Origin: Monodelphis domestica
Lineage: Eukaryota; Chordata; Mammalia; Didelphimorphia; Didelphidae
Reading direction: 5' to 3'
Assembly (NCBI RefSeq): GCF_027887165.1
Contig: NC_077227.1
Location: forward strand, 446,834,462 to 446,898,461
DNA: 64,000 bases
The translations under genes were made by a program, and so were the position numbers. Below the pieces are notes generated by a model. That model was not told where the DNA came from. It ran no database searches and saw only the letters and a list, made by a program, of their open reading frames with translations. Positions 44,650 through 56,963 of this stretch are shown here, one piece after another (position 1 is the stretch's first letter; every line of letters begins with the position of its first letter).

Positions 44650-46129
44650 GTAGGTTGCACTCCCAGGAGAGGGAAGGGGGAGAGACCATCAAAAGTTCCA
44701 CAGGTCAATCTTTGGCTGTTTTTAATTTCATGCACTTGTGTGTGCATGCCCATATATGTGAATACATGCATGTGTGCAAACCTCTGTGTGTATGTATATG
44801 TGTGCATGTGCTTGAGCAGTCCAGATTAGCAGAGAAATCATTGCCAGATGGTCCTCAGAGGGTAAGAAAGAGGACCACCTTGTGGCCATAAGTTACCACT
44901 TCCCCACCGAGTAACCCATTCTACTTTTGGACATCTTGAAGTGTTAGGAAGCTTATTTTTTTCCTACCATCAAAAGTTTAAATTTAACTCTTTGCAATTT
45001 GTGGTTTCTACTCTCTGGGCCAAACAGGACAAGTCTGGTCCTTCCTCCATATCAGAGACATTCAAATACTTGATCACAGAAGCATATATTTAGAACTGGG
45101 AGGGGCCTTAGAATTCTTGTGGTCTAACCCTTTATTGGGATGGGATTCGATTTGTGATTTCATTCACATAGAGAGCGCTCGAAATTCTACCATTGGGGGA
45201 AAGTTGCCTGGAGGTGGGATTTGAACACAGATCTTTCTGACTCTAAAGGCAGCTCTCATTTCTCTAAGGCATGCTTACCTCACTGTAACCATTTTAAGTA
45301 ATCTGATTATTAGTATAACTCACCATTATGTCCAACTTTCCTCAAGATTACCCTTGAGCTAGCTAGAGAAATTATTGTTATCCTTGTTTTACGAATGAGA
45401 AGATCTCAATGCAGTAGACCTCAATCCTTCATTTTGTTATGTTTCAGTAGATAGAAAAGGAAGAAAATAACAACAAAAAAAGAGAGAAGCTGAGCTATAG
45501 ATCCTGGCTTCTAGGCAAGAGGTAGGGTCTAAGGACTTTGGAAAGTTTCAGGCAGTATATTTGGCTGTGAGATTGAAAGGGGCTCCTCTTACACACACAC
45601 AGCATACCCAGAGGAGATAAGGATTGAGGAGGGAAAATGGGAAACTGGAAGTAGAGAGAGTTCTTGTGGCAGTTTTCCTCTTTAGCATAGAGTTAGGATA
45701 CCCTGTCATGAAGCTCATCCTTACCTGCCTCAAAACATAATTGCTTAACAACCAATATTCAAAAAACCTTGTACTTTCCTTTCTATTCCCTTATGAAGTG
45801 GAGTCTTAGCTTCACAGGAGTCAATGAGGAAAAGGCCCCAGCTGAGTAAGAGTCACAGAAAAGCACAAGCTATTGCTAACTTAAGGAACATTAAAGGTCG
45901 ATTAATGTTCTTTTCCAAGGAGGTGTTGGTTCCATTATGCTCCAGGTTGGTTAGATAATATCTGTAGTATGGTGGCCAGTGTGGGCTACCAAGTTTTAAC
46001 CCATCAGTGAGGTAGAGGGATGTCAACCCTGAACATCTGAGGATTTCCTCCAGTGGAATGGGTGGGTGAGAACAATTTGCTCCAATGGCCCTGAAAGTAT
46101 CTGAAGCAAGTAACACAGAGCCCTTAGAG

Positions 46130-46535
46130 CTCGTTCAGACATTGAAGAAGCCAAAATCATTAACTGCATCCCAGGCCATTTCTAATTGTCTTGAGTTTTG
46201 TTTTGTCACTGGACTTTGATGACTGGAAGAGAGAATGAGGCTGGTGATTATATAGAATTCTGCTTCACTTAAATCAAATTCACTTGCAAGCTAAGGGAAA
46301 ACCACATGTTAATGTCATGGTCAGAGACAGCTAGTTGGCTCAGTGGATAGAAGATCTGGCGTAGGGAGGATTTGGGTTCACATCTGGCCTCAGATCCTTA
46401 ATAGCTTTGTGTCCTTGGGCAAGTCACTTAACCCTATTTGCCTAGCTCTTGATTTTCTGTCTTTGAGTTGTTACTAGGATGAAAAGTAAGAGGGTTTTTT
46501 TTTTTAATGACATTGATCTTCTTTGAAAACAAAGG
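46130..46535 (+). repeat. MAR4-like short retroposon interrupted by a SINE
   Basis: The forward copy reads 'tgtcactggactttgatgac', 'gagaatgaggctggtgatta' and 'aaatcaaattcacttgcaag' up to 'aatgtcatggtc' (46310). After the SINE it resumes as 'gatcttctttgaaaacaaag' with tail 'gataaacaacaacc'. 45850-46130 has related wording and may be another fragment. Confidence 0.6.
46322..46505 (+). repeat. Marsupial tRNA-derived SINE nested in the MAR4-like element
   Basis: 'gacagctagttggctcagtg', 'ggttcacatctggcctcaga', 'gtccttgggcaagtcactta' and a T-run end. It splits the element at 46130-46535, so it is the younger insertion. Confidence 0.8.
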
Positions 46536-47488
46536 ATAAACAACAACCATGTTTTTAAAAAAGACTTTAATAAATTGATTTATAACAAGATTTGGGTGTT
46601 AGATAGTTAAGCAACACAGGATCCTAAATTAAAGGACTTAGATGGGACCTCCGAGGCCATCTAGTCTAATGTCTTTATTTTATAGACAAGTAGCAGATTG
46701 AAGCTCAGACAGTTTAACTTTTCTCAGGTTATACAAGTAAGAGAGGTGAGATTGATGCAATGAAGGGGGAAAAAGTATTATAGAGGCAGAGTCAACAAAA
46801 CTTGGAAACCAAGTTTTTCTATTCTATATTTGTTGTGATGAAGAGGGAAGAATTAAAGATAATGTCAAGGTTTTGCGACACAATGGTTGGGAAAATATTA
46901 CCACAAAAAAGAGACATTTTGAAATTAGGATGAGGAGCAGGTTCTGGAGAGAGTTCTCTTTTGGACATTCTGAATTTGAGATTCTGGAAGGACATATCCA
47001 GATGGAGGTTTGGAACTTGAATTTTGGATAGAATTTAGGGCTGGAATCATATATTTGGGAGTAATCTCCCTAGAAGTGATGATTGAAATTGTGAGGAAAA
47101 GCTGAAATCACTAAAGGAGAGAAAGAAAAAGAGAGCCAAGGTGGGAACTTTGGGAATATTTAGGGACTGAGAAGAAGAAGAATCAGACCAAGAAAGAATG
47201 ATCAGAGAGGTGAGAGGAAATTCATTCATTTAATGTCCAGTACACTGAGATTTTTTCAGGCTTTGCCTCTTTAGCCCCATGTGAGTCACCAGCCTATGTT
47301 GAGTTGGGAAAAATTTTTTTTCTCTTGGATTTTTCATTTAAACATAACATTATTACACTGTAGAACTGCCCCTGAAAGGATAAAAGCCTAAAGAGCTTTG
47401 TAGATTTTTAAGATCATGATTTCCCTTCCATCCAGAATCATGAGGTGGAGTTATTATGTTGTCTTATTGTGAGTGTTTTTCTTTTCAG

Positions 47489-47572
47489 TCTCTGGGGCAA
47501 CACAGTGGGAGACGAGGGAGCCCAGGCACTTGCATGTGCCCTCCATGACCACCACAGCTTGAAGTGGCTCAG
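47489..47572 (+). CDS. NOD2: NOD2 exon 8 equivalent, LRR
   Basis: An 84-nt leucine-rich repeat exon. Acceptor 'cttttcag|t', donor 'ctcag|gtgaga'. Reads '[20 protein letters not shown]' then 'HHSLKWL'. By my alignment the glycine in LWGN (residue 880) corresponds to human Gly908, changed in a known Crohn's disease variant, and is conserved here. Confidence 0.96.
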
Positions 47573-47714
47573 GTGAGACTGGAATTTCTGTCCTGTTGCA
47601 GAAGAACTTGGGGTGGGAAAATTTGAGAGGGACAGAGGAAAAGAGGCAACAGAGAAATTGCATCAGGGTGGATATCCAATGACTGTCACCTTCTTGCTCC
47701 TTTGCTCTATGCAG
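47573..47714 (+). other. NOD2: NOD2 intron 8
   Basis: A compact 142-bp GT-AG intron with no repeats. Confidence 0.95.
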
Positions 47715-47798
47715 CTTGGTGGGAAACAACATTGGCAGTGTGGGCACCCAGGCCTTGGCTCTAATGCTGGAGAAAAATGTATCACTGGAGGAACTCTG
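47715..47798 (+). CDS. NOD2: NOD2 exon 9 equivalent, LRR; last exon seen
   Basis: An 84-nt leucine-rich repeat exon. Acceptor 'ctctatgcag|c', donor 'ctctg|gtaggt'. Reads '[20 protein letters not shown]' then 'NVSLEEL'. It ends in phase 2, so at least one more exon must follow. The human protein has about 80 further residues. I found no matching exon up to 64000. Confidence 0.95.
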
Positions 47799-48379
47799 GT
47801 AGGTACTAGTGTGTGCCATATCCTTATGCCAGGGAGGGACTCCCTAGCCAGGTGGGGCAGAAAAGTGCTTAGGGCCAGGGCATTTTATATAATATTCAGG
47901 TTTGAATGGCTGCACTAATGAAAGGGAACAGTTGTTTGGGTAAAGAGTAAATAATCTATTCCTAATTTATGGGTGACTTTTGAATGTTATAGCCTGGATA
48001 AGGTGGATTTGATCCCAGGACTCCAGAAGAAAAGGTTTAAAGAGAGCATGAGAAGATGTAGATATTTCAGAAAGCACATATTTAACAGAAAAAGCCTCCT
48101 CCTATAGACTTCTCTTTGTTGTACTCACTTTACATCAATGCAACTGTAATACTTTTTATTGTTGTTCATTTTTAATCTTACTAGATAGCCCTATGGAATC
48201 TATTGCAGATAGAATCTTCTTTTTAAGAACAGTTATGTTATACAAACTATATACAAATTTGTTCTATAGGCAATGATCCCTTCACAAAAAAAAATGGAAA
48301 GGAATTTCTCTTCTAGATCACATCATTCAGCAATAGGTTCCCCTTCTCTCAATCTCTTGCTTATTTATCTTTCAATCAA

Positions 48380-49690
48380 TAAACATTTATGATTTTTAAT
48401 TAAATTTTATTTTTTTCAGTCAGCAGAAATCTACCTTCTTTCTCTGCTCTCCCATAATTTTACGATAATAAGAACAAAATTCGTGTTACAAACATGTATA
48501 ATCAATCTCAACAAATATTCACACTGGCCATTAAAAAAATAAAAAATAAATAAATATATACATTATCACATATACATATGTAAATATACATATTTGTGTG
48601 TATATATATATTTCATTCTGTATTCTGCATCTTACTCCTCTCTATCAGGAGGTAAGCAGTATGCTTCATCATTGACTCTCTGGAATCATGGTTTATCATT
48701 ATGCTGACCAGAGCTTCTAAAACCTTTATAATATTGTTATCATTGAATAGATTATTTTGCTTCTGTTCATGCTTCACTCTGCATCAGTTTCTACAAATCT
48801 TCCCAGGTGTATCTGAAACCATCCCTTTCATCATTTCTTATAGCATAGTAATATTTCATTACATTTATATACCATTAGTCGTCTAGCCATTTCCCAATAG
48901 TTTGCCACCCCTTCAGATTTCAGTTCTTTGCTACCTCAAAAAGAACTTTAAATGTATTCTTTTATATCCTTAGCATTTGTTTTACTTAGGACTAATTCTT
49001 TCCTTGATCTACCCTCCCTCCAATTCTGCCTTCTCCTCTTTCCCTATTTCCCTGTTGAGTGAAATGTATTTATATCCCCACTTGTTTCAGTGTTTGTCCC
49101 TCCTTTGCTTAATTCAGATTATAATGAAGTTCCTTCCAAGTATCATCTTTGCCCTAGCCTATCCTACTTGTTTATATAGACTTTGACTTATAATACCTGA
49201 TTATATGAGATAATTTTTCTTATTCTTCTTTTCCCTTTTTTCCCCTTCTTTTCCTCAACCCTGTCTCCCCTTCTTTAGTGTATTCTCCGCCTCTCTTTCC
49301 ATTCTTCTTTTAAGATCCTTAGGATATAACAGAACCATTCCCAGACCTTCTAATCAGACTGTCTCGATAACCTCTGATGCTGAAAGTTCAGAGGAGATGA
49401 ATATATCTTTTCCCCATGGTAGAATGTAAATAATTTATCTTTTTTAGTCTCATCAATTTTTATTCTTATTTATCTTTTTATATTTATTTTTAAATTATAT
49501 TTATTATAAATTCTTATATTTATTCTAAATAAATATTTATATTTATCTTTTTAATACAAATTTTAAATTCTTATATTGGAAATTCAAAGTTTCTCTATAG
49601 CTCTGGTCTTTTTTTTCCCACCTTTTTTTAAATTGAGAGTACTTGGAAGTTCTCTGTTTCATTAAAAAGTCATTTTCCCCCTGTAGAGTT
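48380..49690 (-). mobile_element. Half-L1-like element, 3' side, reverse
   Basis: L1 3' UTR wording in reverse: 'ttcagtcagcagaaatctac', 'cttcactctgcatcagtttc', 'atagcatagtaatatttcat' and 'tttgctacctcaaaaagaac'. An AT-rich stretch (49440-49560) and an ORF1-side part follow after the SINE at 49690. ORF2 is absent. Confidence 0.6.
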
Positions 49691-49893
49691 TTTTTTAAAC
49701 CCTTACCTTCCACCTTTACCATCAATACTGTGTATTGGTTCCAAAGCAGAAGAGTGATAAGGGTTAGGCAATGAGGGTTAAGTAACTTGCCCAGGGTCAA
49801 ATAGCTAGGAAGTGTCTGAGGTCATATTTGAACCCAGGACCTCCTGTCTCTAGACCTGACTCTCAATCCACTGAGCCACCCAGCTGCCCCCAA
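49690..49893 (-). repeat. Marsupial tRNA-derived SINE, reverse, inserted in the half-L1
   Basis: 'aaacccttaccttccacctt', 'caatactgtgtattggttcc', 'gtaacttgcccagggtcaaa' and a head ending 'gccacccagctgcccc'. Confidence 0.87.
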
Positions 49894-51640
49894 TTTTACT
49901 TAATTTTGATGGGTAAATTTTATTCTTATCTGTAATTCTATTGCTTTTGCTTGCTGGAATATTGTATTCCACCTCTCTGCTCCTTTATGGTGGTCACTGC
50001 TAAATTTTATGATGTCAACTGTGGCTTCTCAGTACTTGAATTCTTTTTTTTATGATTTCTCACAGTATTTTTTCTTTGACCTGGAAGTTCTGAATTTGGG
50101 TTATAATGTCCTGGGAATTATCATTTTTTAGTTTCTTTCAGTAGGTGATAGGTGGATTCTTCTATTTCCACTTTGTTCTCTTGTTCTATAAGATCTATTT
50201 AGTTTTAAGATTTCTTGAAATAAAATGTCTAAGCTCTCTTTTTTTTTTTTTTGGTCATGGCTTTCAGATGGTTCAATGATTATTAATTTTTTTCTCCCAA
50301 CTCTTTTTCATGTCCCTTATTTTTGTGATAAGATATTTTACATCTTCTTTTTTTCATTCTTGTTTTGTTTTGTTGTCTCATGAAGTCATTGGCTTCTACT
50401 TAATCCGTTCTAATTTTCAAGGAATTTATTGTTTGAACATAATTTTGTACCTATTATATTTGGATATTAGTTACCTTTCCAGTTCTTTCTTCATGATTCA
50501 TTTCTTTTCCAATTTTTTCCTTAAGCTCTCTCACTTATAAAAATACATTAATTCTTTTTATTTAACTCTTGCTTTATCTCTTTCAGAAATTCTACTTGAA
50601 TTTGCATTCAAGCTATGTTTTTCTTTGATGTTTTGGTTGTAGATATTTTGGAGTCCTCATCTTTTGTGTTTGTATCTTAAGTTTCCATGTTACTATAATA
50701 ACTTTTTATGGTGAGACTTTTTTTGGTTAAGTCATTCTTCCAGTTTACATTCTGACTTTCAGTCTTTATATTAGTACCAGAATCTGAGCACTTATGGAGG
50801 GAAGGGCTGGGCAAGTCTTATTGCTTTCTTGGAATATTAACTGTTGTGTTATTCTCAGGGACAGTTCCGGGCAAGGGGCCTGAAAGCTTTCAGTGCTCTC
50901 AAAGTGGACTGACCCAGAGCAAAGTTCCTCCAGTCTGAGCTTTGTAAGTTCCTGACTTTGGTCTGCATCTTAGCAATAGTAGATTGCTGCTAGACTACAA
51001 CTGTCAGCTAGCTGGAAACCTCTGTTAGCTCAGAGTAAAACAATTGGAGGCTTGCTTTTGGTCTGGATCCCATCCTGGATTATTCCTCTGTAGAATTCAG
51101 ATTGGACTAGAAGCTAGAACCTCATTGTGTTCCTGGGGGTCCAAGCCACATAGCCTCTGCTTGTTTCTGAATTTGCTTCTTGTTCAGTACACTGTCCAAG
51201 AACTATGCCCAAACTTTATCCTGACCTACAACTGGTCCTCTCTTCTGTCTGCTGAGAACCAGTGACCAGTAATTGGTTAATAGGCAACACAGCTGATAGT
51301 TGGTACCAGTTTCCACATCCTGACCAAGGTTGTAGTGGCCTGGTATGGTCCTTGGATCTTGTCTTGACTTTAGGAAAGGCTTCTTGGTGCTAGAATACTC
51401 TGAGGGTGCATACCTGGCCAGATCCAAAACCTAGGTATGTTAAGAACTCTTTGTCTTCCTGTGTTTACCTGGACTTGACAAGTCACTGTGACTTTTTCTT
51501 GGATTTTTCCATTAAGATTTGGTTAGGCACATTTTCTAGATCTGTTTGGAGGAGTTATTTTTTTGTGGGGGGGTAGGGACTGGGGGAGCTTGCTGTACTT
51601 CTCCTTGGATGTCTTCCATCTTGTCTCAATCCCACCCCAC
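49894..51640 (-). mobile_element. Half-L1-like element, ORF1/5' side, reverse
   Basis: Parallel to 11700-14290: 'gacctggaagttctgaattt', 'ttggtcatggctttcagatg', 'tcatgaagtcattggcttct', ending near 'tcttccatcttgtct' at about 51625. Decayed, with no long frame. Confidence 0.58.
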
Positions 51641-52449
51641 TAGTCCCTTGTTCATTAAGAAGTTAACCTTAGCACACTTCTCCTGCTCCATCAGTCAAAA
51701 AATGGAGTATTGACAGGAACAAGGTGGGAGGGTTAGAGGATCCTTTTATCTTTGATTTTATTATTAGTTTTTAAAGAAGAATGATTTATTTAAAGGAAAG
51801 GGAAAACAAGACAACTTTGAATGAGTTATCATTGATCATAAAGAACTCTGCAAATCCCCAGAGTTGTGGCCCAATAAGAGTGGTCTTATTGATGTCTGCA
51901 TAAACTCCATCTTCCTATACTTTTCTTATGTTCTTTGCTTGTTTCAGAGGGGCTGGGATTAGGAAACTGGGGGTAGTTTTCTCTCCTTTTGTTCTTCATG
52001 GCTCCCAAGAGCTTTGATAGTAGGCCTATTCCTTATATAGCTGTTAGCTTTGATACAGGAGACAGTGTTGCTATAGTTTAAAATACACTTGATTTGGAGT
52101 CAGGAAAACTGAGTTCATGTTCTGAATTTATAACTGATTAGTCATATGAACTTGAGCTAGGTCCTACCCTTTGTTTCTGTGGGCTCCTTGTGTAAGCAAT
52201 GTGCTTTGTGAACTGTAATGGCCTTTTAAATAGAAGTTATTTTTCTTATCATTTTGAGAGTAGGTCCTGGGAGGGTTAGAAAACAGGTGTGTTCATCCAC
52301 AATTTGACCCATTTTCCTAACATTTCAGGCCAGCAGTCAAGCAGGGCAGATGACACAGGTTAAAAATCAGAGGAATTTGAGCTAGCATCTATCTTTCTCC
52401 CTTCTCCCCTGACCACATCACTGATGCTTATGCAGCAGCAGTTTTTCCT

Positions 52450-52790
52450 TTCTTGTTATCTTTTGTTTGGGTCAATGCATGTTATATTGAGTTTATGGTA
52501 CTGAGTATTTTAAATGATTTTGAATACATTGTAGAGAAGTCTTGCTCTGATCTGCATTGGATTGGAGATTTTGTATTTATTTCTCCCTATGTCATAGCTG
52601 CTATCCCAACCCCCAAAGATCTCATGTGTATTTTGTATATATTTATATCCTCATCTGTTGCTTATATATGTACAAATCATCTTCCCTGAGAGAAAGTAAG
52701 CTCCCTGAGGGCAAGGAGATTTCATTTTTTGCTTTATGTCCCCAGCACCTATCATGTGCCATTGACTGATTGATTGAGGTACATATTCCT
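52450..52790 (-). repeat. L2-type LINE 3' end, reverse
   Basis: 'agtaagctccctgagggcaa', 'tatgtccccagcacctatca' and a (TTGA)n-like end at 52765-52780. Confidence 0.6.
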
Positions 52791-52884
52791 TGGAAACTGG
52801 CTTGAAAAGACCTTATAGAGCTGTGTAGTGGGAGGGAAGGTGACAGAGAGTGAAAAATGGTTCATGAATAATCTTCATACATAT

Positions 52885-53045
52885 AATCCCAGAATCACAG
52901 GGTCATAGAATCTCAGAATTGGAAGAAACCTAAGAGGGCTTCTAGTTCAAGCTGGAACTGAACAAGACCCCAGTGGTCTTCAAACTGTTATTTAAAGATC
53001 CCTACAGTACAGTAATTCCCTATCTTCCAAGATATTCAATTAGGG
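52885..53045 (+). repeat. MIR/CORE-SINE-like fragment
   Basis: 'cccagaatcacagggtcata', 'tctcagaattggaagaaacc' and 'cttctagttcaag'. Confidence 0.55.
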
Positions 53046-53308
53046 GAGGTGGCATGTACTGATAAAAGCATATGCAAAATAAATACAAAGTATATATTTC
53101 TTTTTGATAGGAGAGATACTAGCAAGCCAAGAGGGTAAAGAAAAACCGAATGTAGAAAGTTTCTTTTGAGCTGACCTTTGAAGAAAAGAGATTCTAAGAG
53201 ACAGAGGGCAAGAAGGACTGCATTTTAAGCTATGGGAGACAGTTTAGACAAAGGCATGAGAGATAAACTATTATGTGTGAGGAACAACAAAAGTTCAATT
53301 TGGACATA

Positions 53309-54136
53309 CAGTGGTGCCTTGATACCCGAACACCTTAAATCACCAGCAATCTGTGATGGGAGCAGTCACAATGGGGATTTTTTTACTTTAAGTCATGAGT
53401 CGATATTTGAATCAGAAGCTTGGCTTGTGGGAGGAGCCCAAGGTGGATGAGGTAATCAGTACAAGCTAGATTAAGGAAATGTTGAGATTATGGGGGAAAA
53501 AAATAAACAGTTTATTGAAAAGACACACCCAGAAAAAGTTGCAACAGGTCGTGCATTGGAGCTCTGTGACAACACTTATTTCACACATTATTGAAATGTT
53601 CTAAAAGGGAGGAAGAAACAAACCTCCATGGAAAGGTTTTTGTTGAAATGGCCTCTAAGTGAAATCAAGGAAAGTGTGGCAAAACAGCCAAAATTTAGTG
53701 AAGAAAATAACTAAGTAAAGTAAAAAAAAAATAGCAATTAAGTTTGGCAAGAAAGCTACATATCAGAAGTAATGTGTAAGGTGAATTTTGCATCTACATG
53801 TGTAGAGAGTAAGTTATGTTAAGCGATAGCTCATGAAATGAAAACCTTCTTTGCCAGCATTTTCACCTGACCTTGAAGGTAAATAACATTTAATAAGCAA
53901 GTTTATTTCTTTACTTTCTTTCTTATCTATAAATATATTTATTTGCTATTTATAAAGTACATTTTCATATTTAAAAGCATAAAAAACAAAAAAAAATTCA
54001 TGTCATTTTTTGGAGGCATAACAAATTAATTGCATTTCCATTAATTTAAATGGGAAAATTCAATTAGACACATGAACGAATTGAGTTATGAGCTTGGCCA
54101 TGGAATAAATTAAACTTGTATGTCAAGGTACCATTG
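53309..54136. mobile_element. Tc1/mariner-pogo (Tigger-like) DNA transposon, internally deleted
   Basis: This 828-bp element is flanked by TA on both sides (53307-53308 and 54137-54138). Its inverted ends are CAGTGGTGCCTTGATACC and, read inward from 54136, CAATGGTACCTTGACATA. A second internal block ('gaattttcccat' and 'ttaatggaaatgcaatta' in reverse) is typical of this group. At about 53535-53715 the + strand can be read as a short transposase C-terminal remnant with 'GRKKQTSMERFLLKWPLSE'-like text and one stop. It cannot encode an active enzyme. Confidence 0.75.
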
Positions 54137-54138
54137 TA

Positions 54139-54623
54139 TTATAGTATGTGCCAATAAAGTTTAATTAACCTGGAAAGGTAGGTTGGAGCCAGGTTGTGAA
54201 GGACTTTAAATGCCCAACAGAGGAGTTTCTATTTTAGCCTTTAGGTAATGGAGCCACTGTACCTTATTTAGCAGGGGAGTGCCATACTCATGCCTTTGTT
54301 TTGGAATATCAATGGCAGTTGGATGAAGGATGGATTGGAGAGGGGAAAGACTTGTGGCAGGAAGACCATTTAGAAGATCATTGCATTAGTTCAGGCAGGA
54401 GATTTCATAAAGGCCTGAACCAGCATGCCATATGAATGGAGAGAAGGAAATTGATATGAGAGTGTGAAGGGAACATCAATAAGATTTGACAATTAATGGA
54501 ATATAGGGTTGAAGAGAAAGTTGAGTCAAGAATGATGCAGGCTATAAACCTGGGTGACTGAAATGTTGGCATCTTCAAGAAAAATAGGAAAGTGCTGAAA
54601 GGAGTAGGTTTGGGGATAGAGAG
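54139..54623 (+). repeat. Old interspersed repeat fragment at the retrovirus insertion site
   Basis: 'ttgtgaaggactttaaatgc', 'ttagcaggggagtgccatac', 'ttagttcaggcaggagattt' and 'gaaggaaattgatatgagag' follow the far-part order of the family at 3036. The retrovirus is inserted into it directly after 'gatagagag'. Confidence 0.45.
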
Positions 54624-55592
54624 TGTTACAAGGGAATCACTTTAAAAGACTGATATATATTAATTTAAGGTCGCCAAGGAATCAGCTATGTAATTCCTAA
54701 ATGAAAAACTCAAGTCAGCCGTCAGCCTTTTTTGGAGTTTAATTACAATAGGAGCAAGAAAGGAATTAGAGATATATATATAGAGAGAAAGGGGAGAGAA
54801 GGGAATAGGGCTTAAATACCCCTTCTGTTTAGGCTGGGCCAAAAGGCCCAAGCCCTTAGATAGCTGGGGCAAAGAAAGGAGATCAGTCCCTTTCACTCAC
54901 GTGTCCAAAATGGAGAAACAGTCTCAGAGGCCCCCACCTTCAGCTTCCTTCAGAGCAAGCTTCCTCCGAGCCCAGGAACCACACCGACCAAAAAACTCAA
55001 TCCTCTCTCCTGAGTCTCCAGACCCTCCTATCTTTAAGGACACCATCCAAGTTGCCTCCCCTCAGTCCTCACATCTACCAATCACTCTTCATCAATTTCC
55101 CTGTCAATGGAGGCTCTCGCTTAACCCAGGACCGCCCAGAGGTTTCTAGCTTTTGCACATGTCTGTTGAAGGTCATATTTTTCAAATGATTAAATCTTTA
55201 CTCTTTTGTTCCAGCCCTTTCTAAATCCTGTTAACTTGAGTATGGTAGAGATTGGAATAATTAAATTTTGATCTAGGCTGCAGCCCTTACTCAATCTTAT
55301 TAGGACTGAATAGGGTGGAGATTTATTCCAAGTATCTCCATTGTATCAATTCTAAAATCAATCAAGACTCAAAGAAATTCCTGTTCTATGCTTAAGCATA
55401 GGTCAAAGTCCTTTCCATTGTTCAGCAAAGGGTTTCTGTCCTAAAGTAATCTTAAGAAGGGAAGAGAAGGAACCTCCCATGCCAATGGAGTTCCCATTCC
55501 AATAGACTATCAGTAAGAAATTTTCCAAGTATGAAATATCCCAATGGTGAAATTTCCAACATTTATAAGTCTAAGGAAATTTGAGGTTTACA
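54624..55592 (-). repeat. 3' LTR of the endogenous retrovirus
   Basis: A 969-bp LTR. On its own strand it starts TGTAAACC at 55592 and ends GTAACA at 54624, giving the usual TG...CA ends. A TATA-like 'GGTATTTAAG' lies at 54811-54820 on the - strand, so U3 is roughly 55592-54800 and R plus U5 about 170 bp. I see no clean AATAAA near the R/U5 border. Confidence 0.93.
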
Positions 55593-55602
55593 ATCCCCCC
55601 TG
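55593..55602 (-). promoter_or_regulatory. Polypurine tract of the retrovirus
   Basis: On the - strand, 'CAGGGGGGAT' directly precedes the LTR TG. A six-G run with two bases lost on integration fits a plus-strand primer site. The A-rich part usual upstream in this class is weak here. Confidence 0.75.
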
Positions 55603-56963
55603 ATGATCATTGGGAGACTAGTCTCCCCATTGATCATTTAACATAATCATTTTGTAGTTCTAAATTCACTTCTAACTAAAGATATACACAATATTCAATT
55701 TTCTAAGAGAAATTAGAATAGTGAGAGAGGAAATAGAAAAGAAAAGAAAGCAAAACCAATGTTTGCTAGGCGCATTGACAGAAAGCCAAATTAGGGGCAG
55801 TCCCTTTTGGCATAAATGTTACAATAAATGTTCAATCAAAAGTTCAGTCCAATCAATCACATCCAAAGTTCATTCTTGATCTTCTTGATGAAGTGTAGGT
55901 TTTTGGCATCTTTCTGCAACAGTTCATTCTCTGGATATAAAAGTTTCAAGCTTCTTTCTTGAAGATCTTTTCTTGAACAAAATCAAAATCTTTGAATTTT
56001 TTATAAAAGTAAAATCTTAAACAAAAGTCTTGGATTTTTATAAAAATAAAATCTCAAACAAAAAAAAATTCAAAAATTCTTAGATTTTAAATTAAAATAC
56101 AATCCCCCCTGAAGTAAGTATTAAAAAAAAAATCAAGTTAAGCTCAGAATGCAATGTTCAGGTATGGGGTTGTATGTGTCAATTATCAAAAAAATAGAAA
56201 AATAATCAAAAACATAAGAAAATTTCAAAATAGACCTTGTATAGGTCCAGTTTAAAGTAATTTCTATCCCACAAGTATGTAGGACAGAATGCAGTAATAT
56301 TTCACTTAGCCATTTGTAGCCAAGACTACAGGAAGTTGCCATAATATAAGAAGAAAAGAATTAGAATTCTATTTTGATGGGGAAATGTCATTCCCTTGTC
56401 TGATTTTTTTTCCTTCAGAGATATAGGGAGCCAGCATGATAGTCAAGCTTTGTACTTGTTTGAGTACTTCGAAAGGAGTGTAGATACAAGGAAGTCCTAC
56501 GACTTAAACATAAGTTAAGCGTCGCAACCTTGAGTCTCACTTTAATATTTCATGTGTGCTCTATTGGCACTATTCAGGTTTAGTCTGTGCTCCTTGTTTT
56601 TATCCCTTTTCCTGGAATCAGACACAAACATTAATCACAGTCCTATAATATTTTATCAATAAATGGCAGGTTCCCATAGTTTAAAGCTTTTAGGCATATA
56701 TTGATATTATAGCAAGAGTATATATATATTAACTTGTATTACTGCAGGGAAAAAATATTAATATTAATTATGTGTACCTTCAGTACAAAAATGAAAAAAA
56801 ATCAAATATTCTGATAAAAAAATAAAAGAAAAGAAATAAGAAAAAATAAGAAAAAAATCAGTAATTCAATATGTTCTTGAAAAAAAAACATCCATTTGTC
56901 TATGGATTATTATCTCCAATTCATATGATAAGATAGAGTCACAATTCATATGATAGGATAGAG
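55603..56963 (-). other. Non-coding stretch where env is expected
   Basis: About 1.36 kb between the pol stop and the polypurine tract. It has no long open frame, no signal peptide plus surface-protein layout, no transmembrane fusion subunit and no immunosuppressive-type motif. It is AT-rich, with T-runs on the viral strand between 56040 and 56900. Envelope is absent rather than merely mutated. Confidence 0.8.

Larger units (their letters stand above)
44650..47488 (+). other. NOD2: NOD2 intron 7
   Basis: A 2.84-kb intron. An imperfect TG/CA-rich tract is at 44726-44815, a MIR-like repeat at 45055-45270, a second at about 46600-46750, and the retroposons at 45850-46535 are listed separately. 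The rest is unassigned. Confidence 0.9.

Noticed and set aside
54901-55149. 82-codon + strand frame and a 78-codon - strand frame within the LTR, repeated at 63131-63620
   Set aside because: They are identical because the LTRs are identical. Neither resembles a known LTR-encoded protein and their positions suit chance frames.
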